Shown here: one piece after another, positions 1 through 5,909 of the stretch
How the letters are laid out: the number at the start of each line of letters is the position of its first letter
Position numbering within the stretch: the first letter of the stretch is position 1
Origin: Candidatus Treponema excrementipullorum
GTDB lineage: Bacteria; Spirochaetota; Spirochaetia; Treponematales; Treponemataceae
DNA: 6,470 nt
Assembly: GCA_018883625.1 (NCBI GenBank)
Contig: JAHLFV010000146.1
Span: 1 to 6,470, forward strand
Reading direction: 5' to 3'
Position numbers and translations under genes: made by a program
The notes under the pieces: model-generated
The model's input: the letters and a program-made list of their open reading frames with translations, nothing else
The model's database searches: none
What the model was told of the DNA's origin: nothing

Positions 1-1
1 G

Positions 2-847
2 GACTTGGGAACATCCAGCGTGTATATTCCTATTTTCTTGGTTATGTGTTATATGGCAGGAATGCCATTGCGCTACCTTATGATGGTCTTTTTAACCGGT
101 ATGTTGACAATTATTTTCACCGTATTGCCCATTTGGGAAAGTCAAATATTGCAAAAAGACTTGATTTGGATGAATATCTTAACAGATCAAAGGTTGCGTC
201 TGATACTTATTTTAGCCTTCGGAAGTATCAGTTTTATCGGAATTGCAGGATATCTTCTCTATAAGAGTAAGTACTTTTATTGGATAGCATACGGCTGGGG
301 AATTGCTACCGTTGCATTGATTATGTCTATAGCAGCAGGGAAAGTCTTAAAACCATATCAGGTACAGAGGTTGATTATCTTCCTGGATCCGTCTACCGAT
401 CCTTTGGGTTCTGGGTGGAATATTATCCAGTCAAAAATCGCTATCGGTTCCGGCAGTTTATTTGGACAGGGATTTTTAAACGGTACACAAAGTCACTATA
501 GATTTTTGCCACAGCAAAGCACCGATTTTATTTTTAGTATTTTATCCGAAGAATGGGGTTTTGTAGGTGGCATTATAGTTTTTACTCTGTATTTTATAAT
601 TTTAATGCGTACTATTACCATTATAAAAAATACAAAAAATATTCATGGATATTATATAGCTTCCGGCATTTTGGCAATGTTTTTCTTTCACTTTGTTGTC
701 AACGTAGGAATGGTCATGGGAATTATGCCCATTACCGGTATACCGTTGATTTTTCTTTCTTATGGAGGATCTTCTCTTTGGACAGGAATGATTTGTATCG
801 GTATACTTATGAGTATAAACTACAGACAGCTGGATTTGAGTTTCTAA
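2..847 (+). CDS. rodA: RodA, SEDS-family peptidoglycan glycosyltransferase (5' end cut off by window)
   Basis: RodA polymerises lipid II into glycan strands in the inner membrane, together with a class B PBP (PBP2) and the MreBCD elongasome. Only the C-terminal 281 residues are visible. The frame is open to the left edge and begins D-L-G-T, which matches the internal PDLGT motif of RodA, so the TTG at 5 is not the start. Several hydrophobic membrane segments are seen, followed by the large extracytoplasmic loop with IIQSKIAIGSG, GQGFLNGTQS and FLPQQSTDFIF. The Asp of TDF (codon 524-526) corresponds to the Asp needed for SEDS polymerase activity (D262 in E. coli RodA). The C-terminal signature NVGMVMGIMPITGIPL followed by FLSYGGSS (about 695-780) is intact. 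The gene ends in TAA and is followed 17 bases later by a terminator, so it is the last gene of its transcript. FtsW is the main alternative, but the TDFIF and GTQS loop sequence favours RodA. Confidence 0.93.
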   Translation, partial: DLGTSSVYIPIFLVMCYMAGMPLRYLMMVFLTGMLTIIFTVLPIWESQILQKDLIWMNILTDQRLRLILILAFGSISFIGIAGYLLYKSKYFYWIAYGWGIATVALIMSIAAGKVLKPYQVQRLIIFLDPSTDPLGSGWNIIQSKIAIGSGSLFGQGFLNGTQSHYRFLPQQSTDFIFSILSEEWGFVGGIIVFTLYFIILMRTITIIKNTKNIHGYYIASGILAMFFFHFVVNVGMVMGIMPITGIPLIFLSYGGSSLWTGMICIGILMSINYRQLDLSF

Positions 848-864
848 TATTGTGTATATCGAAC

Positions 865-900
865 AGGCCCTGTTTCTACCGTGTTGTAGCAGGGCTTTGT
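865..900 (+). terminator. Intrinsic terminator of rodA
   Basis: Stem GCCCTG (867-872) pairs with CAGGGC (890-895). An inner CTAC (876-879) pairs with GTAG (886-889) across a TTT bulge, and A-U/G-U pairs extend the base outward. The stem is followed by TTTGTATT. It lies just after the rodA stop codon. The opposite strand has no T-run after the stem, so it probably stops only rightward transcription. The rest of the 848-985 gap, between the convergent rodA and YunG-like genes, is AT-rich and shows nothing else I can support. Confidence 0.75.
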
Positions 901-985
901 ATTCAGTTGGTTGTAGATTATATTTTGGTAGACAGAATATACATTATAGGAAGTAAAATATATATTACACCCCGGTGGAAAGCGT

Positions 986-1444
986 TTATACAAAGAAAAA
1001 TCGATCCCTTATTTCTCGGTCCCCTCTTTCCAGATTTTGTTTCAGCAGTTCATACCGTTCCCGTTTTCCCGGCTGACTCATTCGCTCTTCCCGTGGTGGC
1101 TGAATAGGATTATTTTCATACACAAGATTTTTTGCGTTTTCTCCGAATTGCTCACAAGCAAGATCTATGGCAACTCCGTCAATAACATTATAACAATGTA
1201 GACCGCGAGCGGTTTTCATTTCATAAATTTCACCGCCAAAAATATCCTGAACAAGAAACGCTGTAACGGCACATTGTCCTGCAGTTTTATTGTTTTCGCT
1301 CCATTTGTGACGCAACCGCTCCGTACATGTCTCCCGTGTCCAACATTTCATCAATGCTTCATATAAATCATCCGGCGTTTCGATTCCCGGATACACAGAA
1401 TTTATAGCTTTAAGCTCCTTATGGCCTGCATTATAATAACTCAT
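986..1444 (-). CDS. YunG-like small protein of unknown function
   Basis: A 152-residue soluble protein with no signal peptide or membrane segment. I recognise the pattern of the uncharacterised YunG-like family (Bacillus subtilis YunG): a W-[ST]-x-E-T-C region (35-40), then KWSENNKTAGQCAVTAFLVQ (47-66), a GGE turn (70-72), an H-x-x-N segment (83-86) and an acidic VAIDL strand (91-95). Function is unknown. The arrangement GQC58 - H83 - D94, with Cys at the start of a predicted helix, resembles a papain/NlpC-like Cys-His-Asp triad, but this is my inference. The last 30-40 residues are charged (RxxR, KRERYELLKQNLERGDREIRDR) and look helical. The ATG is preceded by GAGGT four bases upstream (revcomp of 1449-1453), a short but usable spacing. 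It lies 68 bases downstream of ppdK on the same strand, but a strong terminator separates them and I see no clear promoter of its own. Family assignment is from memory of the motif and is moderate in confidence. Confidence 0.72.
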   Translation of the reverse strand: MSYYNAGHKELKAINSVYPGIETPDDLYEALMKCWTRETCTERLRHKWSENNKTAGQCAVTAFLVQDIFGGEIYEMKTARGLHCYNVIDGVAIDLACEQFGENAKNLVYENNPIQPPREERMSQPGKRERYELLKQNLERGDREIRDRFFFV

Positions 1445-1464
1445 GGTGACCTCGCTGACCTTAC

Positions 1465-1501
1465 AAAAAACGGAGACCGTTTATTACAAACAGCCTCCGT
1501 T
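1465..1501 (-). terminator. Strong intrinsic terminator of ppdK
   Basis: Read on the minus strand, a 14-bp uninterrupted stem (1501-1488 with 1482-1469; two G-U pairs) encloses the 5-base loop GTAAT. Six T residues follow (1470-1465), two of which also close the stem. It begins 11 bases after the ppdK stop codon. On the plus strand no T-run follows the stem, so it acts on leftward transcription only. It ends about 20 bases before the start codon of the YunG-like gene and should therefore shield that gene from most ppdK transcription. Confidence 0.9.
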
Positions 1502-1512
1502 ACGGTTACCGA

Positions 1513-4176
1513 TTATTTATTTCTGATTACAGCCTGGGCTGCGGCCAAACGGGCTGCAGGAACCCGATACGGTGAACAGGAAACATAGTTCAAACCGGAA
1601 CGGTAACAGAAATCAATTGTTTCGGGGTCTCCACCGTGTTCACCACAAATACCCAACTTAATGTTAGGTTTAACGCTGCGTGAACGTTCCCGAGCAATGT
1701 TGACCAACTCACCTACACCGTTCTCATCAATAGTTTTGAAGGGATCGGATTCAAATACCTCCATATCCAAGTATGTAGGCAGGAATTTGACAGCATCATC
1801 ACGGCTGAAAGCGTATGTCATCTGGGTCAAGTCGTTAGTACCGAAACTGAAAAAGTCTGCATACTGGGCCAATTCGGCTGCCCGCAGTGCAGCACGGGGT
1901 ACTTCGATCATTGAACCGACACTAATGTGTGTGGCAGCTTTATCATCACCTTCAAAAACTTTTGCAATAACGGCTTCTACCCGTGTTCTTAAAATCTTTA
2001 ACTCTTTTGCAGAACAAACGATAGGTATCATAATTTCCGGTTGCACGGGAACATTTTCTGCCAAACATGCTTTCGCAGCCCGAGCAATAGCTTCTACCTG
2101 CATATCATAAATTTCAGGATATGTAACACCTAAACGGCATCCTCTGTGACCCAACATAGGGTTCATTTCATGGAGTTTATCCAACTTAACAGTAAGCTGT
2201 TCCGCACTGATTCTCATAAATCCTGCCAATTCATCTTTTTCGGCTCGTGTATGAGGAATAAACTCGTGGAGAGGCGGATCCAAAAGACGAATCGTTACGG
2301 GACGTCCATTCATGGCCTTTAAAATGCCTTCGAAGTCCTTTTGTTGCAAAGGCAAAATTTTGTCCAAAGCTGCTTTTCGCTGCTCCGGTGTATCAGAAAC
2401 AATCATGGCACGGAAGTGAATAAGTTTTTCCTTATCAAAGAACATGTGCTCTGTACGACATAAACCGATTCCTTTTGCTCCGAATTCAAAAGCCTGCTGT
2501 GCATCTGCCGGTTGGTCTGCATTTGCCCTGACAGAAAAACCTTTGATTGTTCCTCGCTGTGAACCGTCGCAGATTTCATCGCACCAATCCAAGAAAGTAT
2601 GCAATTCAGGAGAGATTTCCATTGTTGTTAAAGGCAGTTCACCGGCATACACACAACCTGTGGAACCATCAATAGTGATACAGTCCCCTTCATTGAAAGT
2701 CTGTGAACCGATAGTAACTTTTTTATCCTGCACAACAACTTCCTGAGCACCGGAAACACATGGTGTACCCATACCACGGGCAACAACAGCTGCATGACTT
2801 GTCATACCTCCGGTAGAAGTCAAAATTCCTTCAGAAACTGCCATACCGGTAATATCTTCGGGACTTGTTTCTTTTCGTACAAGAATAACTTTTTTACCCT
2901 CTTCCCGTACCCATTTTTCTGCATCTTCTGCAGTGTAAACAATCTGTCCGGTAGCAGCTCCCGGAGAAGCATTAAGACCTTTTGTTAGCAACACAGCTGT
3001 TTTGAGAGCTTTGGGATCGATCATAGGATGCAGCAACTGATCGATATGAGCAGCCGTTACACGAAGCACGGCTTCTTCTTTTGTGATAAGTTTTTCGTTT
3101 ACCATGTCTACGGCACATTTAACTGCAGCCTGACCTGTTCGTTTACCGCTACGGGTCTGTAAAATGTACAATTTTCCCTGCTGAACGGTAAATTCCATAT
3201 CCTGCATATCTCTGTAGTGGCTTTCCAGGCGGTCGCGAATAGCTATCAGTTGTCCGTAGACTTCTTTATTTTCTTCTTCCAGTTTGCTGATTTTTTCGGG
3301 AGTTCTGATACCGGCAACAACATCTTCACCCTGAGCATTCATCAAATACTCACCGTAGAATTTATTTTCTCCGGTAGAAGGATTGCGACTGAAACAAACA
3401 CCGGTTCCGGAATCCATTCCGAAGTTTCCGAAAACCATGGACTGAACGTTAACTGCTGTACCGGCTAAACCTTTGATTTCATTCATGGCACGATACTTGA
3501 TGGCTCTTTCATTCATCCAAGAACCGAAAACAGCGTCAATGGCTCCCCACAACTGCTCCATGGGGTCTTGAGGGAAATCCTTTCCAATGGCAGTTTTATA
3601 AATAACTTTGTATTTTGCAACCAATTCTTCCAAATCTTCTGCCGTCAACTCTGTGTCTAAAGTTACGTTACGCTTTGCTTTAATTTCGGAAATTGCATCT
3701 TCAAAAGAATCTGCAGGAACACCCATAGCAACATCACCGAACATCTGGATAAAACGGCGATATGCATCCCAGGCAAAGCGGGGATTTTTTGTCTTATTGG
3801 CAAGCCCCACAACAGCTTTGTCGTTCATACCCAAGTTTAAGATAGTATCCATCATACCGGGCATGGAAATAGCTGCACCGGAACGAACAGAAACCAACAA
3901 AGGATCATCTGCATCCCCCAACTTTTTGCCCTGAAGTTTTTCTAAAGCTTCTAAGTTTGCTGCAACTGCTTCTTTGAGACCTTCCGGATAAGAACGATTA
4001 TTTTCGTAGAATAATTTACATACTTCTGTTGAAATGGTAAAACCGGGAGGAACAGGTATTCCCAGGCTTGTCATTTCTGCTAGGTTGGCACCTTTACCAC
4101 CTAGTTCATTTTTCATAGATGCATCTCCGTCGGCTTTTCCGTTGCCGAAGAAATACACAAATTTGGGGTTAGACAT
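1513..4176 (-). CDS. ppdK: Pyruvate, phosphate dikinase (PPDK)
   Basis: Cytosolic enzyme that interconverts PEP + AMP + PPi and pyruvate + ATP + Pi. In PPi-based glycolysis it takes the place of pyruvate kinase. The 887 residues are full length (874 in Clostridium symbiosum). Domain order is an N-terminal ATP-grasp region (about 1-345, with ELGGKGANLAEM at 24-35, K28 and VSVRSGA with R98), a central swivelling phosphohistidine domain (GGMTSHAAVVARG, H461), and a C-terminal PEP/pyruvate barrel (about 530-887). The barrel keeps the C. symbiosum catalytic set with a constant offset of 13: R574, R630, E758, D782 and C844 in GICGEHGGD. No key residue is missing, so the enzyme should be active. The ATG has AAGGAG nine bases upstream (revcomp of 4186-4191). 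The gene has its own near-consensus promoter and a strong terminator, so it is probably monocistronic. It diverges from the capA-like gene. No PPDK regulatory protein gene is in the window. Confidence 0.98.
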   Translation of the reverse strand: MSNPKFVYFFGNGKADGDASMKNELGGKGANLAEMTSLGIPVPPGFTISTEVCKLFYENNRSYPEGLKEAVAANLEALEKLQGKKLGDADDPLLVSVRSGAAISMPGMMDTILNLGMNDKAVVGLANKTKNPRFAWDAYRRFIQMFGDVAMGVPADSFEDAISEIKAKRNVTLDTELTAEDLEELVAKYKVIYKTAIGKDFPQDPMEQLWGAIDAVFGSWMNERAIKYRAMNEIKGLAGTAVNVQSMVFGNFGMDSGTGVCFSRNPSTGENKFYGEYLMNAQGEDVVAGIRTPEKISKLEEENKEVYGQLIAIRDRLESHYRDMQDMEFTVQQGKLYILQTRSGKRTGQAAVKCAVDMVNEKLITKEEAVLRVTAAHIDQLLHPMIDPKALKTAVLLTKGLNASPGAATGQIVYTAEDAEKWVREEGKKVILVRKETSPEDITGMAVSEGILTSTGGMTSHAAVVARGMGTPCVSGAQEVVVQDKKVTIGSQTFNEGDCITIDGSTGCVYAGELPLTTMEISPELHTFLDWCDEICDGSQRGTIKGFSVRANADQPADAQQAFEFGAKGIGLCRTEHMFFDKEKLIHFRAMIVSDTPEQRKAALDKILPLQQKDFEGILKAMNGRPVTIRLLDPPLHEFIPHTRAEKDELAGFMRISAEQLTVKLDKLHEMNPMLGHRGCRLGVTYPEIYDMQVEAIARAAKACLAENVPVQPEIMIPIVCSAKELKILRTRVEAVIAKVFEGDDKAATHISVGSMIEVPRAALRAAELAQYADFFSFGTNDLTQMTYAFSRDDAVKFLPTYLDMEVFESDPFKTIDENGVGELVNIARERSRSVKPNIKLGICGEHGGDPETIDFCYRSGLNYVSCSPYRVPAARLAAAQAVIRNK

Positions 4177-4206
4177 TATTTTCTTCTCCTTATTAGTTAT
4201 CTTTAC

Positions 4207-4235
4207 ATTCTACATTGAAGAATTCACGCTGTCAA
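4207..4235 (-). promoter_or_regulatory. ppdK promoter, sigma-70 type
   Basis: On the minus strand there is a perfect -35 TTGACA (revcomp of 4230-4235), a 17-base spacer, and a -10 TAGAAT (revcomp of 4207-4212; 5 of 6 consensus bases). Transcription should start near 4200, giving a leader of only about 25 bases that holds the AAGGAG ribosome site. The AT-rich stretch directly upstream of the -35 (4236-4266) could act as an UP element. A strong constitutive promoter would fit a central glycolytic enzyme. Confidence 0.8.
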
Positions 4236-4266
4236 TTAAAAAATTCTGTTGACATTAAAAAATTCT
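4230..4266. repeat. Inverted TTGACA pair and 13-bp direct repeats upstream of ppdK
   Basis: TGTCAA (4230-4235) and TTGACA (4249-4254) form an inverted repeat with a 13-base spacer; the first arm is the ppdK -35 box. The 13-mer ATTAAAAAATTCT occurs twice in direct orientation, at 4235-4247 and 4254-4266, with a period of 19 bases. The rightward TTGACA has no convincing -10 at 15-18 bases (best is TATCTC at 4270-4275), so a divergent promoter here is weak. The repeats may reflect a local duplication, an UP element or an operator. Confidence 0.55.
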
Positions 4267-4269
4267 CAG

Positions 4270-4300
4270 TATCTCAACTTTACACAAATTTGATGAGATA
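4270..4300. repeat. Inverted repeat TATCTCA...TGAGATA
   Basis: TATCTCA (4270-4276) is exactly complementary to TGAGATA (4294-4300), with a 17-base spacer; half-site centres are 24 bases apart. It lies between the ppdK and capA promoters and upstream of the predicted capA transcription start, so it would act as a DNA site rather than an RNA hairpin unless another promoter lies further upstream. The arms are short, so a chance match is possible. Confidence 0.35.
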
Positions 4301-4365
4301 GAGCCTATACTTTGTCAATCGAACTGTATAAATTGAACTATTTATGGTTTTGATAAATATTTTTC

Positions 4366-4394
4366 TTGAGAATAATCCCAGTCGATGATATACT
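4366..4394 (+). promoter_or_regulatory. Candidate promoter of the capA-helicase operon
   Basis: TTGAGA (4366-4371, 5 of 6 bases of TTGACA) and TATACT (4389-4394, 5 of 6 bases of TATAAT) are separated by exactly 17 bases. Transcription should start near 4401, giving a leader of about 36 bases. The octamer AATCCCAG occurs inside the spacer (4374-4381) and again just after the -10 (4396-4403), 22 bases apart, which would place a bound protein on top of the promoter. Confidence 0.65.
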
Positions 4395-4436
4395 TAATCC
4401 CAGATGGTTAAAGAGCTTGATTAAGGAAAGGAATTC

Positions 4437-5909
4437 ATGACAAAGTACAAAGTTTTTTTTACACTGTTGGTTACGGCATTTTTTTTAACTCTGATTGCCT
4501 GTTCCACTACCGATGAAATCTCTTCTTCTGTCACAGATTTATCCTCCGGAACAATATCAGAGACAGAACAAATTGATTCCCCCTATTCCACTCTTACCTT
4601 GACCTTTGGCGGCGATTTAATGGCTCACACAGTAAATTATCGCATGAAAGATTACAGCATAATTTACAAAGACATAGAATCCATATTACAGAATGACGAC
4701 TTTTCCTTTATCAACTTAGAAGCTCCTGTTCATTCCGGCCGTCCCTATGAAAGTTATCCAACCTTTAACGTGCAAGATGAGTATGCCCAGGCTGCCATAG
4801 ATGCCGGATTCGATGTATTTTCTTTGGCAAATAATCACAGTAGCGATCAAGGCTTAGAAGGATTAAAAGAAACCCTGGCTTTTTTTGAACAAAAAGAACA
4901 GGAAGGTGTGTATCATTCAGGGTTAAAACATACAGATACAGAAGGCTTGTCCTATGCATTGTTGGAAAAAAGAGATTGGAAAGTTCTTTTTGTAGCAGTA
5001 ACTGAAATACTTAACGGTTTGCCCGATATGGGAATGGTGAATTTTATAAAGCCCTACGAAAAATACCGAAAGCCCCTATTGGAACAACTTCGCCAAATGA
5101 AAGAACAGATACCTTGTGACATTTTTATCCTATCCATCCACACCGGGGAGCCGGAATATGTTCACTCCACATCCCAAGACCAAAAGGATTTTTACCAAAA
5201 AATTTTGGATGCCGGAGTTGATGTGATATGGGCAAACCACCCTCACGTGGCAAAGGATTGGGAGTTGTATACCCATGCAGGCAGCACTCAACAGTATCCC
5301 CAGTCTTTGATCATGTATGCCATGGGAAATACCATTTCCGGACAACGTTCCAATCCTTCGTTTAAAGCTCCCGATACTCCTCGGGATTATACCGGAGACG
5401 GCTACCTTTTGCAGGTCACTTTCAGAAAAGAAAGCAAAGCCTCAACAACGGAATCTGAGTCGGATTTTGTCCCACAAAAATCTGAAATTCCGCCGGAACT
5501 CAATTCTGAAATTCCGCCGGATGTCAATTCTAAAGTTCCGCCGGAACACAATTCTGAAATTCCGCCGGAATACAATTCTAAAGTTCCGCCGGAACACAAT
5601 TCTAAAGTTCCGCCGGAATACAATTCTAAAGTTCCGCCGGAACATAATTCTGAAATTCCGCCGGATGTCAATTCTAAAGTTCCGCCGGATTTTGAATTAG
5701 ATTTACCGACTAAAAAACCGGAAATCCTCAGTACCCAAGAAATTTTAATTACCACTTATATCGATCCTCAGGGAAATTATATTATCAAACAGCTAAATGA
5801 AGATTTTATACAAAGCCTGATTGATGAAAACAGAACTGATTGGGCAACTTATTTATCGGAACGCAAAAAACTTATGGAAAAAATCGGTGGCAAGGAGCTT
5901 AGCAGATGA
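4437..5909 (+). CDS. CapA/PgsA-like metallophosphatase-fold lipoprotein with tandem repeats
   Basis: The N-terminus is a lipoprotein signal: K3/K5, a hydrophobic core, and the lipobox LIAC with lipidated C22; a Ser/Thr-rich linker runs to about 50. Residues 52-330 match the PGA_cap (CapA/PgsA) domain, a calcineurin-like metallophosphatase fold: FGGDLM (57-62), FINLEAP (91-97), LANNHSSDQG (130-139), SIHTGEPEY (233-241), WANHPHV (265-271) and MGN (296-298). In capsule producers the family takes part in poly-gamma-glutamate synthesis or transport, but no capB or capC is visible, so the role here is unknown. Residues 349-420 are nine 8-residue repeats S-[EK]-[IV]-P-P-[ED]-x-N, then a 70-residue tail rich in beta and helix pattern (ILITTYIDPQGNYIIKQL). 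Usual HWG is replaced by HTG at 235-237. The ATG follows AAGGAAAGGA (4423-4432). The stop overlaps the next start by four bases. The protein is probably anchored in the periplasm or on the surface. Confidence 0.9.
   Translation: MTKYKVFFTLLVTAFFLTLIACSTTDEISSSVTDLSSGTISETEQIDSPYSTLTLTFGGDLMAHTVNYRMKDYSIIYKDIESILQNDDFSFINLEAPVHSGRPYESYPTFNVQDEYAQAAIDAGFDVFSLANNHSSDQGLEGLKETLAFFEQKEQEGVYHSGLKHTDTEGLSYALLEKRDWKVLFVAVTEILNGLPDMGMVNFIKPYEKYRKPLLEQLRQMKEQIPCDIFILSIHTGEPEYVHSTSQDQKDFYQKILDAGVDVIWANHPHVAKDWELYTHAGSTQQYPQSLIMYAMGNTISGQRSNPSFKAPDTPRDYTGDGYLLQVTFRKESKASTTESESDFVPQKSEIPPELNSEIPPDVNSKVPPEHNSEIPPEYNSKVPPEHNSKVPPEYNSKVPPEHNSEIPPDVNSKVPPDFELDLPTKKPEILSTQEILITTYIDPQGNYIIKQLNEDFIQSLIDENRTDWATYLSERKKLMEKIGGKELSR
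5481..5696 (+). repeat. 24-bp tandem repeat, nine units, in frame within capA-like gene
   Basis: Units start at 5481, 5505, 5529, 5553, 5577, 5601, 5625, 5649 and 5673; the last diverges after GAT (ends TTTGAA). Each encodes S-[EK]-[IV]-P-P-[ED]-x-N. The core TTCCGCCGGA is invariant in eight units and GTTCCGCCGGA or ATTCCGCCGGA in all. Two linked variants occur: GAAATT (units 1, 2, 4, 8; Glu-Ile) and AAAGTT (units 3, 5, 6, 7, 9; Lys-Val). Units 2 and 8 are identical. Because 24 is a multiple of 3, unit gain or loss keeps the frame, so the array can change protein length without switching the gene off. The unit has no stop in several frames, which creates long spurious ORFs on both strands here. 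Confidence 0.97.

Noticed and set aside
5..847. TTG at base 5 as the RodA start codon
   Set aside because: The frame is open to the left edge, the preceding codon is Asp, and D-L-G-T matches an internal RodA motif, so the protein is cut by the window.
901..985. Plus-strand promoter in the AT-rich stretch after the rodA terminator (TATACA, TATAGG-like hexamers)
   Set aside because: There is no -35 at proper spacing and no plus-strand gene downstream; AT richness alone explains the hexamers.
553..1107. 184-residue plus-strand ORF across the rodA end and the YunG-like 3' end
   Set aside because: It overlaps rodA in another frame, spans the terminator and has a Tyr/Phe/Cys-rich composition typical of a shadow frame.
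1661..3934. Several plus-strand ORFs opposite ppdK
   Set aside because: All lie antisense to a fully conserved PPDK reading frame, with no ribosome site or recognisable family.
4177..4436. Riboswitch or small RNA in the ppdK-capA gap
   Set aside because: The predicted leaders are only about 25 and 36 bases, and I see no conserved riboswitch core or terminator-like hairpin.
5481..5696. CRISPR-like array
   Set aside because: The units are directly abutting with no spacers, and they are in frame within a gene; this is a coding tandem repeat.
5317..5755. Overlapping ORFs on both strands through the tandem repeat (for example LKFRRN and SGGTLEL repeats)
   Set aside because: The 24-bp unit has no stop in these frames, so any frame stays open across the array. 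The frame continuous with the CapA domain is the real one.
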